A stretch of DNA of 64,000 nucleotides from Bdellovibrionota bacterium. Lineage in GTDB: Bacteria; Bdellovibrionota_C; UBA2361; JAFLCA01. The stretch covers positions 747,556-811,555 of the forward strand of contig CP129486.1 in the NCBI GenBank assembly GCA_030584005.1, in the 5' to 3' direction. Made by a program: the position numbers and the translations under genes. The notes below the pieces were generated by a model. That model did not search any database. It was not told where the DNA came from and was given only the letters and a program-made list of their open reading frames with translations. Shown here piece by piece: positions 52,215-61,840 of the stretch; positions within the stretch are counted from its first letter, which is position 1; every line of letters starts with the position of its first letter.

Positions 52215-54271
52215 GTGTACGCAGAGCCTGCAGCACATTCTGCCCACACGCCGTCGCTTGAATTAGCAGCGATCGCGCGCGCGCGTTTGCTGCTTATGGC
52301 AGGAGCGCTCGCGCTGGTGATAGTTAACAGACTGCTGCAGACGGATGTCACCTTCTTTGGCGACGCATGCTTGATCGCATTGGCGGCCCTGTTTCTGCTT
52401 GGGATGCGGGTGGGTCTTCCTGGACGCTGGGCGACGCATCAGCGGCCTATGCGCTTGATCCTCCTCGCTCTTGATGCCGCGATCGCTACCGGGGTTATTT
52501 ACCTCACCGGCGCATCCGCGAGTCCATTCATTCCGTTGTATCTTCCTGTGGTCATGCTTGCCGCCATCCTTGCGGGGCGGGCGCCGAAGCGCTCGTGATC
52601 ACTGCACTGATTACCTGCGCCTATTCGCTCGTTGCCTACGGAGCGCTCTATGGCTGGCTCCCACTGCCTTCTGGGGCCTTGCGCTTGGAAAGGCCTCCCG
52701 GCGGATTGGCCCTGCAGATCATCGGGCTCGCGTCGAGCATGGTGCTGGTAGCAATAGGCACAACCTACCTGGTGCGAAGACTGATCGTGAGTACTGCCCT
52801 GGCGGAACAGTCAAGGAAGGATCTGACCACCTTAGGCCACCATCAGTCCGAGCTCGTCAACAGCATTTCTGATGGAGTGATCGTGTCCGATGCGCATGGA
52901 TGCATTCGCAGCATCAATAATGCGGCAGTGGTTTTGCTTGGCGGGACGGAGGAATCCTTCAAGGGTGAGCGACTGGCCTCGGTTCTACGGCCCTTCGTGC
53001 CCAAAGGGGGTATCTCTCGGCGCACACGAATGGCCTGAGGAGATAAGTATCCCCAGATCAGGTGACGTCCCACTGCACGTTACGATGACCCGATCGGAGT
53101 TGACCGATTTCGAAGGTAGACTCTCGGGTTACATAGTTACCCTGCGTAACGTTACCGAACTTCACTCAGCTCAAGAACTTCTCGCCGTGCATGAGCGCAT
53201 GGCCCAGCTCTTAGCCTCCAATGAAATCGAGGAGGTCCTCCGCATTCCCGCGCTTGACCGAGTTTGTAGGGGAGAGCTCGGTAATCAAGAAGGTGTTCCA
53301 GTTGATTCAACGGGTCGCACCGACAGACACGACCGTGCTGATCAACGGCGAGTCGGGGACCGGTAAGGAACTCGTGGCTAAGGCGCTTCATCGGGAAGCT
53401 TGCATTCGTCAGGCCCCTTTGTCCCAGTCAACTGCGGGGCGATTCCGGAAACCTTGATTGAGAGCGAGCGAGCTGTTTGGCCACAAGCGGGGTGCCTTCA
53501 CCGGCGCCGATGCAGACTCCATCGGTCTCTTCCGGCAGGCCGAAGGGGGGAACAATATTTCTGGACGAGATTGGGGAGCTGCCCCTTTCAATGCAGGTGA
53601 AACTCTTACGGACTATCCAGGAGCGCAACGATCCGTCCTGTCGGCAGCTCGAAGGAATATCCCTATCAACGTGCGCATCATTGCAGCGACGAATCGTAAC
53701 TTAAAGAAGGAGATCGAGCGCGGAGCGTTCCGTGAAGATCTCTACTATCGTCTCAATGTAATAAGCATCAGCCTTCCACCACTCCGTGACAGGCGAGAGG
53801 ATCTGCCTCTCCTGATGACCTCGATTTTGAATCGAATCGTGCAAGGCGGCACCCTGCCGACGATATCACCGGCCGCAATGGCGCTCCTCAACAGCTACTC
53901 CTATCCGGGCAATGTGCGTGAGTTAGAGAATATATTGGAGCGCGCCTACGTTCTGGGCGGCCAGGTCATCCTCCCCGAACACCTCCCCGAGCATCTTCAA
54001 AAAGTCGGTCTCGGAGCATCGGCAGTCGAGGCTGGACCTCGTGAAACCGCGATCATTGAACGAGATGACATCGCACTTCCGGTCCAGCTCGATGACATAC
54101 TGGGGGCAGATTGAACGAAAGTATCTCGAAGTGGCGCTGCTTCAGGCGCGCGGAGCAAAGAAGCGTGCCGCCGAGCTCCTTGGAATCAACTTCCGTTCCT
54201 TTCGTTATCGACTGCAGAAGTATGGGCTCCAGGGTCAGGAGGATCAGGAGTCAGAGCTTCGCGAGCAGTAG
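52215..54271 (+). pseudogene. PilS-type sensor half joined to PilR AAA+/HTH half (many frameshifts)
   Basis: GTG start behind GGAGAGGG. Parts in order: six-helix PilS-like membrane sensor (RLLLMAGALALVIVNRLLQ, SPFIPLYLPVVMLAAILAG); PAS domain (LVNSISDGVIVSDAHG, YIVTLRNVTELHSAQELL); a short linker; sigma-54 AAA+ domain ([89 protein letters not shown]); Fis-type HTH (GAKKRAAELLGINFRSFRY). No histidine kinase (no H-box, no N/G boxes) and no receiver domain lie between PAS and AAA+; only about 40 residues separate them. Roughly ten small indels interrupt the frame. Confidence 0.75.
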
Positions 54272-55139
54272 TAGGAAGGGGAATATACACGATATCTTCC
54301 CCCTGCGCGGCACTCTCCCTCGCTACTGCCGAGCCCCCATCGACTATCTGAGCATTCGAGAATCCCAAGGAGGAAAGCAGCAACGGAATACCCTGGCGCT
54401 CGATGCCCCAGGTAAATGGCTCCCCCTTGAGGTGCAGCCAGGCGTCGGCTAGCGCCGTTTGACTGCTAAAGCGGAACGAGGAGCCTCGACGATGCGTCAT
54501 ACAGGTAAAGATCCAGCCCTCCGAAGAGAGTCCCAGAGCTCGACCGGTGGAGAGGAGGGCCTTCACCTCAGACTCCGTCAAATACATGGTGAGCCCCTCG
54601 GCGATGAAGAGCGTGGGAAGCGCCGCTGAGAACTCGGTGCATCGTTGCAACGCATCAGCAAGGGTGCCGTTGGCCAGATCGGCCGGAACCAGCACAGGGC
54701 TTATGAGCTTGCTCTCAGTAAGAAGCACGGCTTTGACTTGCTGGGTGGCCGGATGGTCGACTTCAAATCCCTTCAAGTCCTCGAAACGATCAAGCAGATG
54801 TGAAACAAGCGGATCAAGCCCTGCTCCGATCGCGACCACTTGTTTAGCGCCAAGACGCACCGCCTCACAGGCCAGATCCTCGATCCTCTTCTTGCGCGCA
54901 GCGAAGTGGGCAAAGAGACCTGGCACGAAGAGCCGTTCAAGCACCCCAGCCATAGCGTCGAATGGGAAGCGCGTGAAGAGAGAAAATCCTCCCACTGCTC
55001 TGCGCACTGCGGACTCCTGAGTAAGCAGAAATTCCCGAAGCCGCGCAGAAAACGCGCGCGAACTGTCCGATCGCTTGGCCAGCACAAGCAGTGCAGACAT
55101 CACCAATCGGGCTGTTGCGCTGGGATTCTCCTCTCTCAC
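54186..55139 (-). CDS. putative SAM-dependent methyltransferase, LCMT/TIGR00027 type
   Basis: 317 residues. VVAIGAGLDPLVSHLLDRF is the SAM motif of the leucine-carboxyl-methyltransferase-like family, GFEVDHPATQQVKAVLL the acidic motif and LFIAEGLTMYLTESEVKAL the conserved EGxxMYL. Actinobacteria and deltaproteobacteria carry many such enzymes, often on small molecules or polyketides. The 3' end overlaps the regulator gene tail-to-tail by 86 bases, suggesting the last 25 residues are poorly constrained. Confidence 0.8.
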   Translation of the reverse strand: MREENPSATARLVMSALLVLAKRSDSSRAFSARLREFLLTQESAVRRAVGGFSLFTRFPFDAMAGVLERLFVPGLFAHFAARKKRIEDLACEAVRLGAKQVVAIGAGLDPLVSHLLDRFEDLKGFEVDHPATQQVKAVLLTESKLISPVLVPADLANGTLADALQRCTEFSAALPTLFIAEGLTMYLTESEVKALLSTGRALGLSSEGWIFTCMTHRRGSSFRFSSQTALADAWLHLKGEPFTWGIERQGIPLLLSSLGFSNAQIVDGGSAVARESAAQGEDIVYIPLPTTAREALTPDPPDPGAHTSAVDNERNGS

Positions 55140-55166
55140 TTCATCACCATGACGTTCTGGGCTGCG

Positions 55167-56795
55167 CTAGAAAAGGTACCCCAAGCTGTACGATTTTCCC
55201 GGCACAAGCTCGGGAAACATGAGCTCTCCCACATAATAGCCACGTTGAGGGCTGAACATCTGCCCCCGTTCTGCAGCCGCTCGCGCAACAATATTGCGAC
55301 CTTCAATATCAAGACAGGCAAAGGCACCGTGAGCGAGCTCTTGGATTGCCCTTACAAAGACAAGGGTCCGCCCCTGTGAGTGCGGGTCGACGGCCCCCCG
55401 TATGGTCACCACTATGTCGCCGTCTTGCCGTCTTTGCTCTAGGTCAGCCGAGGCTACAAACGGGGCCGCCAGCAGCTGCTCGACGCGATCCAACTGACTC
55501 GCGGTCGGAATGTGCGGTCTCATTCTGCCCCAGTTTCGCATAATCTCACCGTCCGGCTCATGCCGCAGCTGCCGCACAAGCGGTGAGTCATCGTCACGGC
55601 TTAGAAATGAGAACTCCCTCTGGAAGCAGCCTCGATCAACAAGTCCGGCCCAACCAGAGCCGAGGCGAGTCTCCACAGCAAGGGCCTCTCCCTGCGGAAA
55701 GCGCGCAGCGGCCCGCAGCTCAGTCGCGCTCACTTCCCCCTCATTGTACAGGATCTCGGCTCTTCCCTCTCGATCCACCCGTATCGCAGCGGTTGAATCG
55801 GCATTGAAGAGCAGCATGCCTATCGAGCGACCCAATCCCGCCTCTCGGGCCACAAGAACTATCGGGAGCACAGGGGAAAGGGTGAGATTGGAGAAGGTAT
55901 CGGTACCTTGCAGCAGGCCATCGAGCCGCCTATAAAGCTCCCGTCCGAAAGCGGAAGAGGCGCCCAGCGTCTCCGCGGCCGGGTGGCAGCTGCAATCGAA
56001 CGCGACTAGTGCATCGGGTGTGAGATCTCTCACCTCTATGATCTCAGGGGTGATAAAAGTTCCGACACCCCTCGGCTCTCCCGCTTGAGAAGCAGTCAAA
56101 TCCAATCGCAGCAGCTGGAACTGCGAGTTGACTCTGTCTGAGGTTGCAGCAATCAGCACCGAACTTCCCGTCGCGCTGACCGTGAAGCGCACCGTGATCC
56201 CATCGCAGGTAACCAAAGTAGTCCGATCGCCGGGGTATGCGTCGACTATGGCATCACCAAGCGTTCTATCTACTATTACTTCCCGGGTGAGTGGGTTGAT
56301 ACTTGTTGCTGAAAGGATGGATGCGATGGTGGCCAACTCCTCAACTGTAGGACGCTCGCCCCAGCTATACTCGCTGAGATCAAAAAGGAGTCCTTGCGGG
56401 CTGTTCTCAAGGAGCGTGTGCGCCTTATCATGCAGCGCCAGCAGGAGCCCGGCATCAAAGGAAAAGGAGATCTCGTCTTTGGGGGCCGCGTGTAATCTTT
56501 GCAAGCAATAATCGAGCACCTGTTCAGCTGAGTGCGGGTGAATGACATCGAGCCCCTCCAGTCTGACCACATTCCCGTGGATATCCAGCGCGCACTTAAA
56601 GCTTTTTTCGGAGTTGGGCGGAGAGAACACAAGCTCATAAACGGAATCGGAGCCTTGCGGCGCTTTGCTGAAAACAGCATCTCCGTCGATTTTGCCTGAT
56701 ATCCGAGATGCAACCATAAGCCCGTGCCGCGCGCACACCGCTTCCGCAAGGTCAAGCCGGGTCTGCGGGCTGTTCGATTGATTCGGTTGGGGCAT
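55167..56795 (-). CDS. hypothetical protein of 542 residues
   Basis: Soluble, no signal peptide or membrane segment. It mixes alternating strands and helices, with FSFDAGLLLALHDKAHTLLE, FDLSEYSWGERPTVEELATI and VAREAGLGRSIGMLLFN. I see no catalytic motif or known family. The codon pattern is consistent with neighbours. It lies between the methyltransferase and dapD on the same strand, inside the pilus region. Confidence 0.6.
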   Translation of the reverse strand: MPQPNQSNSPQTRLDLAEAVCARHGLMVASRISGKIDGDAVFSKAPQGSDSVYELVFSPPNSEKSFKCALDIHGNVVRLEGLDVIHPHSAEQVLDYCLQRLHAAPKDEISFSFDAGLLLALHDKAHTLLENSPQGLLFDLSEYSWGERPTVEELATIASILSATSINPLTREVIVDRTLGDAIVDAYPGDRTTLVTCDGITVRFTVSATGSSVLIAATSDRVNSQFQLLRLDLTASQAGEPRGVGTFITPEIIEVRDLTPDALVAFDCSCHPAAETLGASSAFGRELYRRLDGLLQGTDTFSNLTLSPVLPIVLVAREAGLGRSIGMLLFNADSTAAIRVDREGRAEILYNEGEVSATELRAAARFPQGEALAVETRLGSGWAGLVDRGCFQREFSFLSRDDDSPLVRQLRHEPDGEIMRNWGRMRPHIPTASQLDRVEQLLAAPFVASADLEQRRQDGDIVVTIRGAVDPHSQGRTLVFVRAIQELAHGAFACLDIEGRNIVARAAAERGQMFSPQRGYYVGELMFPELVPGKSYSLGYLF

Positions 56796-56972
56796 GTGAG
56801 TAGCGACACGATTGTCACAGCGCAGTCCGGCGAGGCGGGCAGTGCGCTTTCAAGAAGCACCCAGTATTATGGAACCTTCATTGGGGATAGGCGCATGGGC
56901 AGCGCTTCTCAGCAGTGACGCCCAGAATTTTGTGATTAATAGGGATGGGAAGGGGAGAGTAACCTCCCGTCT

Positions 56973-58094
56973 TTACTGCTTTGTATGCAGCTCCGCGTTC
57001 AGCTCTGCCATCTTGCGGGTCGAATAGGCCTCTATGGCTCCGGTTTCGCTGTTCCTGCGGAAAAGCATGTCACTAATCCCGGAAAGGTCACGAGCCTTTA
57101 CTACTTCAGCGCCCCCATTTAGGGTCACCTTAGAGCCGGCCGTCACATACAGACCTGCCTCAACAGTACAGCCATCGCCTAGTGAGATGCCGATGCCGGA
57201 ATTGGCACCAAGGAGACATCCCGTTCCGACGGAGATAATTTCTTGGCCGCCGCCCGAGAGGGTGCCCATGGTGGAGCATCCGCCCCCAAGATCGGAGCCC
57301 TTACCGATAAACACTCCAGACGATATACGTCCCTCGATCATATTGGGGCCTTCAGTCCCCGCGTTAAAGTTACAGAACCCTTCATGCATGAAGGTAGTCC
57401 CTTCGCCAATATAGGCACCCAAACGAATGCGGATTGCGTCACAGAGCCGCACCCCGCTCGGAATGACATAATCAGTCATTCGCGGGAACTTATCGACAGA
57501 GTGTACGGTGAGGATGCCCCCTCGCAGCCGCCGCTCAAGCTGCCGTTGGGGCACCTCGGAAATGGCGATACACCCCTCGTCCGTCCAGGCAACATTCGGA
57601 AGCACCTTGAAGATCCCCTTCACACTAATGCCGTGAGGCTTGATTAAGCGATGGGAGAAAAGATGAAGCCTCAGATAGGCTTCGCACACATCACTAGGAT
57701 CTGTGCCCGGGGCAATGAAGGCCGCAACTATTTTTTTATTGGAAGGGAGGCCCTGGGCGGCCGTATCAATCAGTCTCTTCAGGATATCGATATTGCGATG
57801 CCCGCTCTCACCATCAAAAGGCGCAAAACAGCTCAACACTTCACGGAGCTGCTCCAAGTTTGGCGTATACGAGGCGGTGCCACCCGCATGTCCAAGTATC
57901 TCCGCGAGCACCGCAGCGCTGCCAAAATTGGACTCGAAATTGGGGGAGGGGTAGAAAACCTCAAGGATGTCGCCATCGCCACTTTGCGTAGCAAGTCCTA
58001 GCCCGAAAGCCTGGGGGCGCTGATAACCGCTTTTGCCCTCGATCGAGGCAACAAAGGCCTTGAAGCTGTCTTTGTCTTTTATTGAACGGGCCAT
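56973..58094 (-). CDS. dapD: tetrahydrodipicolinate N-succinyltransferase
   Basis: 373 residues. The C-terminal left-handed beta-helix is clear: GAYIGEGTTFMHEGFCNFNA, GPNMIEGRISSGVFIGKGSD, LGGGCSTMGTLSGGGQEIIS and GANSGIGISLGDGCTVEAGL. The long N-terminal half puts it in the larger DapD class seen in actinobacteria and others. It succinylates tetrahydrodipicolinate in lysine/diaminopimelate synthesis. Convergent genes on neither side share the pathway. Confidence 0.88.
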   Translation of the reverse strand: MARSIKDKDSFKAFVASIEGKSGYQRPQAFGLGLATQSGDGDILEVFYPSPNFESNFGSAAVLAEILGHAGGTASYTPNLEQLREVLSCFAPFDGESGHRNIDILKRLIDTAAQGLPSNKKIVAAFIAPGTDPSDVCEAYLRLHLFSHRLIKPHGISVKGIFKVLPNVAWTDEGCIAISEVPQRQLERRLRGGILTVHSVDKFPRMTDYVIPSGVRLCDAIRIRLGAYIGEGTTFMHEGFCNFNAGTEGPNMIEGRISSGVFIGKGSDLGGGCSTMGTLSGGGQEIISVGTGCLLGANSGIGISLGDGCTVEAGLYVTAGSKVTLNGGAEVVKARDLSGISDMLFRRNSETGAIEAYSTRKMAELNAELHTKQ

Positions 58095-58238
58095 GATCCA
58101 CCTCCCCGATAGCGTTGCGTGCCGAGGATATCACGGCGGCCCCTGAAAACAACGAACACACTGGGGCCTTGGTCAATTTTTGCCCCGAATGACTGAGATG
58201 CGGCACATTCGAGTAGGCAAATCTGTGCCGACATTTTT

Positions 58239-58261
58239 TGTCAGAGTGACAATTTTTGACA
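58239..58261 (+). promoter_or_regulatory. putative activator site (TGTCA repeats) upstream of pilA
   Basis: A perfect inverted repeat TGTCA-GAG-TGACA at 58239-58251 and a further TGACA at 58257-58261, in T/A-rich surroundings. It lies about 85-110 bases upstream of the sigma-54 promoter, the usual place for an enhancer-binding protein. PilR sites in Pseudomonas contain TGTC tracts; assignment to the PilR-like protein here is inference. Confidence 0.55.
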
Positions 58262-58346
58262 GTGGGGCACCTGCAGCGGGTTTTGCAGAGCGCAAGCAAC
58301 CTGCTGAATTTTCAACGGAAATCAAAACCCCTCAACTTTTTTTGGC

Positions 58347-58362
58347 TGGCATCCGACTTGCT
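58347..58362 (+). promoter_or_regulatory. sigma-54 promoter of pilA
   Basis: TGGCAT-CCGAC-TTGCT matches the sigma-54 consensus TGGCAC-N5-TTGCW at all positions but one, with the invariant GG and GC correctly spaced. Transcription would start near 58373, giving a leader of about 145 bases before the pilA start. Confidence 0.85.
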
Positions 58363-58519
58363 CAAGTGGAAGTTCGGAAAGCACTTTGAGAGCGCTTGAG
58401 GTCAAGACAGGAGTATCCTCACAACCAGGGCCACTCCCACGCTTCCTCTCTCTCAATGGGCAGTTTTGAGAACTAGTCCACAAGAACAGTTCGAAACAAC
58501 TCGAAAGGAGAGACTAACT

Positions 58520-58927
58520 ATGAAGAGGAAGGAAGAGGGATTTACCCTAATTGAACTCCTCGTGGTAGTGGCGATTATTGGTATTCTCGCTGCTATCGCG
58601 ATTCCGCAGTTCTCCGCCTACCGTCAACGCGGCTTTGATGCCCGCTCGGTGAGCGATCTGAGAAATGCGGCTAACGGTGAAGAGGCATACTTCGCTGATA
58701 ATGAGACCTATGCCGATTGCGACGAGACAGACTGTGATGCGACATTGCCGGGCGTACAGCTCTCTGATGGCGTAGACATCACTATGACCGCCGTTGCTGG
58801 ACCGCCAGAGTCCTTCACGGGCTGTGCGTTCCATCCAAATGGAAGCCGCAACGCCGCTGGTACTGGCTACGGCTGGGATAGCGCTGCGGGCGGACTTGAC
58901 CCAACTCCTGGTGGTGGCGGCTGCTAA
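58520..58927 (+). CDS. pilA: type IV pilin
   Basis: 135 residues from ATG 58520, with AAAGGAG ten bases before. Short prepilin leader MKRKEEG, cleavage before FTLIELLVVVAIIGILAAIA, with Glu5 of the mature pilin present. The alpha-1 continuation is IPQFSAYRQRGFDARSVSDL. The head has AYFADNETYADCDE and a Cys-containing Gly-rich C-terminal end (PTPGGGGC), allowing a disulphide loop. It is the major pilin candidate given the strong promoter, ribosome site and terminator. Confidence 0.93.
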   Translation: MKRKEEGFTLIELLVVVAIIGILAAIAIPQFSAYRQRGFDARSVSDLRNAANGEEAYFADNETYADCDETDCDATLPGVQLSDGVDITMTAVAGPPESFTGCAFHPNGSRNAAGTGYGWDSAAGGLDPTPGGGGC

Positions 58928-58949
58928 TAGCCCACTGCTAGTCTAGTGG

Positions 58950-58978
58950 AAGGGAGCCTTCGGGCTCCCTTTTTTTTT
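58950..58978 (+). terminator. Rho-independent terminator of pilA
   Basis: AGGGAGCC-TTCG-GGCTCCCT stem with UUCG-type loop, followed by nine T residues. It isolates pilA from the downstream genes. Confidence 0.93.
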
Positions 58979-59045
58979 GCTTGCCCGAATCGGTACTTCT
59001 GCCGTTGTATAGAGATCAAGCCTGCCTACACTTACGACGACGACG

Positions 59046-59933
59046 ATGCTGGCACTTATCTCAGCTTTGGTAATTTCCATCACCGCGGTAGTAACGTCAT
59101 CGGTGTACCTGGAGCAGCAGCATCGCGCACCTATCAATGCACGCAGAGACGAGGCGCTCTATTTGCCCCACCGCGGTGCGGTTCGCTTCATCGCCTTCGG
59201 ATACAATAACGCGCTCTCTAATTACTTGTGGTTCCACACCATCAACTACTTTGGAATTCATTATCGTGGTGATAAAGATTACCGCTGGCTGGAGCACCAG
59301 TGTCGATTGGTGACAGACCTTAACCCGAAGGTCACCGACATTTACGAGTTCTGCAGCTCAATGCTGGCCTGGGAAAACAAGGAGCCCAGAAAAGGGCTCG
59401 ATTTCCTATCCACCGCGATTGAACACAACCCTGAACGATGGATCTACTGGTATCTACGGGGTGTGTTCCACATGTTCTTCTTCGAGGACGACGTGGCAGC
59501 GCAGGCAGATTTTGTAAAGGCAGCCGAGTTCCCTGATGCCCATCCTATTGTCAAGCGGCTTGCAGCAAAGAAGATCGCCCTCTCTCAGGGGCCGGAGACC
59601 GCCCTGCAGTTCCTGCATTTCATGATTGAGCGCTCCAAGAGCGACGCCGAACGAAACGCCCTGAAAGACAGGGTCAAGGATGTAATCTTGGAGCGGGACT
59701 TGCAGCGCTGGAATGAGGCCTTACAGAAAGCTCATTCGAGCGATCGAAGAGTCTCCTCGCTCGAACAATTGAAGCAGGATTTCGCACTAGACCTCCCCCT
59801 TGTTGACCCCTTTGGCGGACATTACACTCTCGATCCTGAAAGCGCTGCGGTACGCACGACCTCAACGAGAAAGCCTCTCTCTGAACGCCGGGTCAAGCGC
59901 TACAATCCAACACCCAGTGAGGCGCCAAAGTGA
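59046..59933 (+). CDS. membrane-anchored TPR-like protein at the pilG position
   Basis: 295 residues. An N-terminal membrane anchor (LALISALVISITAVVTSSVY) is followed by helical-repeat sequence: LWFHTINYFGIHYRGDKDY, RKGLDFLSTAIEHNPERWIY and EDDVAAQADFVKAAEFPDAH, of TPR type. The gene lies between pilA and a pilH/pilI-like ABC pair, the place of pilG in Myxococcus. I cannot show homology to PilG, but the context suggests a pilus accessory protein in the periplasm. Confidence 0.7.
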   Translation: MLALISALVISITAVVTSSVYLEQQHRAPINARRDEALYLPHRGAVRFIAFGYNNALSNYLWFHTINYFGIHYRGDKDYRWLEHQCRLVTDLNPKVTDIYEFCSSMLAWENKEPRKGLDFLSTAIEHNPERWIYWYLRGVFHMFFFEDDVAAQADFVKAAEFPDAHPIVKRLAAKKIALSQGPETALQFLHFMIERSKSDAERNALKDRVKDVILERDLQRWNEALQKAHSSDRRVSSLEQLKQDFALDLPLVDPFGGHYTLDPESAAVRTTSTRKPLSERRVKRYNPTPSEAPK

Positions 59934-59942
59934 TGTGCGGCT

Positions 59943-60860
59943 ATGCGTGCTATTGAAATCGAAAACCTCAGCTATTTCTACTACACCGATTTCCTGAGGC
60001 GGAAGATTCCCGCACTGAAGCAGGTAAACCTTTCCATAGAAGAGGGGGAATGCTTCGGCTACCTTGGACCAAATGGCGCGGGGAAAACTACTACTATTAA
60101 GTGCATATTGGGACTCATTCGCCCCCGAGTAGGGCACATTCGCATCTTCGGGCGTTCCAGCCTTGATACCGCTGCCCGCGAATCAGTGGGCTACCTTCCT
60201 GAGCAGCCCTATTTTTACGATTACCTCACCGTCGCTGAAACGCTTGAGATGTACGGAACGCTCACCGGATTGCATGGAGCAGCTTTACGGAGCGCGGTGA
60301 GCCAGAGCCTCGAGCGCTTGGATATGCTCTCACGATCTTCGAGCCGCATGCGCTCACTCTCTAAGGGTCTCACCCAACGTGTGGCGATGGCGCAAGCGAT
60401 CATCGCATCGCCGCGGCTGCTCATTCTCGATGAACCCTTCTCCGGACTTGACCCGATAGGCCGGCAACAATTCCGCCAGCTGCTCTTTGAGCTACGCAAG
60501 GACGGCGTAACGATTCTCACCTCTTCGCATATCCTCAGTGATGTTGAGTATCTGTGTGACCGCGCCTCCATAGCAACAAAGGGGGAGATTCGATCAATCA
60601 TCGATCTCAAGAAGCGCAATGAGGTGTTGAAAGGACACTATGAGCTTGTGCTGCGAACGGAGGGGCAAGTGCCGCCCGACCTGCTGCAACTTGCCACGCG
60701 CACTCGACCGCAGGGGCCGACCTTAGTGCTGGAATTCGAATCAGAGGAGCAGGGTAGGGCAGCGCTAGCCCTCGCACTCAATCGCCACTGCACTATTGAA
60801 CGGTGGGAGTTCTGCCATTCCTCGCTTGAGGACATGTTCATGAGCGTGGTGCAACACTGA
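59943..60860 (+). CDS. pilH: ABC transporter ATPase, PilH-like
   Basis: 305 residues. Walker A GPNGAGKTTTIKCILGL, signature SKGLTQRVAMAQAI, Walker B LLILDEPFSGLDPIG and H-loop LTSSHILSD, with the C-terminal extension of the CcmA/NatA-type exporters. In Myxococcus PilH works with PilG and PilI and is needed for pilus assembly. The call as PilH rests on gene order. It starts ten bases after the TPR gene. Confidence 0.75.
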   Translation: MRAIEIENLSYFYYTDFLRRKIPALKQVNLSIEEGECFGYLGPNGAGKTTTIKCILGLIRPRVGHIRIFGRSSLDTAARESVGYLPEQPYFYDYLTVAETLEMYGTLTGLHGAALRSAVSQSLERLDMLSRSSSRMRSLSKGLTQRVAMAQAIIASPRLLILDEPFSGLDPIGRQQFRQLLFELRKDGVTILTSSHILSDVEYLCDRASIATKGEIRSIIDLKKRNEVLKGHYELVLRTEGQVPPDLLQLATRTRPQGPTLVLEFESEEQGRAALALALNRHCTIERWEFCHSSLEDMFMSVVQH

Positions 60861-60885
60861 CTTTCCAGCGAACACGATTAAGCTT

Positions 60886-61659
60886 ATGCGAAAGATAGCC
60901 GCAATTGCCACAACGACCTTTCGAGAAGCCATGCGAAGCAAGGTGATGTACTCAGTGCTTTTCTTCGCGGCATTCGTAATCGCTATCGCGGCACTGTTTG
61001 GAACAGTGACTATCGGAGATCAGATCCGAGTGATCAAGGATTTTGGTCTCTTTAGCATCTCTGTCTTTACCGTTGGCTACGCAATAATCGTGGGCGCCGC
61101 GCTGCTGCACAAAGAACTTTCCCGCAAGACCGTTTACAACATCCTAGCCAAACCCGTGCACCGTTCGGAGTTCATACTGGGAAAGTTTCTCGGCATGCTC
61201 TTTACCTCACTTGTGATGGTAGTCGTGATGGGCGCCGGGCTTATGGTCTTTGTATGGCTTTTCTCAGGGGTGCCAGACTGGCTGCTGCCCCAGGCCTTCT
61301 ACTTTATTTTTCTAGAACTGGTCGTGGTGTGCGCCGCTTCAATCTTCTTTTCATCGATAGTAGTAACACCGTTGCTGGCAGGATTGTTCACCCTAGGAGT
61401 TTTTCTGGCAGGTCGGTCGGCTGAGTATCTCCTGCACCTCGCAGACAAGATGGAGCTTACGGGAGCCATCAAGTCGCTGCTGCATGCGGTGTATTGGGTA
61501 TTGCCCCATCTTCACCAACTGAGCATCGCCAATAGCATCGTGTACGGAGAACGGCTCTCCTTGCAGCACGCAATCTGGTACAGCACCTACGCCGCCGGAT
61601 ATGCTGGTGTGCTTTTGTGCTTGGCATCAATCTTCTTTCGTCGACGTGAGTTCAATTAA
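60886..61659 (+). CDS. pilI: ABC transporter permease, PilI-like
   Basis: 257 residues with six membrane segments (YSVLFFAAFVIAIAALFG, GYAIIVGAALLHKELSRKTV, LVVVCAASIFFSSIVVTPLL). The motif KELSRKTVYNILAKPVHRSE is typical of ABC-2 permeases. It pairs with the ATPase 26 bases upstream. Assigned as PilI by position. Confidence 0.75.
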   Translation: MRKIAAIATTTFREAMRSKVMYSVLFFAAFVIAIAALFGTVTIGDQIRVIKDFGLFSISVFTVGYAIIVGAALLHKELSRKTVYNILAKPVHRSEFILGKFLGMLFTSLVMVVVMGAGLMVFVWLFSGVPDWLLPQAFYFIFLELVVVCAASIFFSSIVVTPLLAGLFTLGVFLAGRSAEYLLHLADKMELTGAIKSLLHAVYWVLPHLHQLSIANSIVYGERLSLQHAIWYSTYAAGYAGVLLCLASIFFRRREFN

Positions 61660-61840
61660 GCAAAAGGTGGAGGAGCCTTTCCCGACGCTCGCTACCCCTT
61701 TTAATCGCCCCCAGCCTGCGCCAGGCAAAGTGCTGTTTCAAAAGAATGCCTTATGCATAAGGATAAAATCCGATACGTTACGGTATCTCCTTGCGTCTAA
61801 CTGAAGCACGGCACAGCTGCCGTTATAGGAGCAGTCATAC

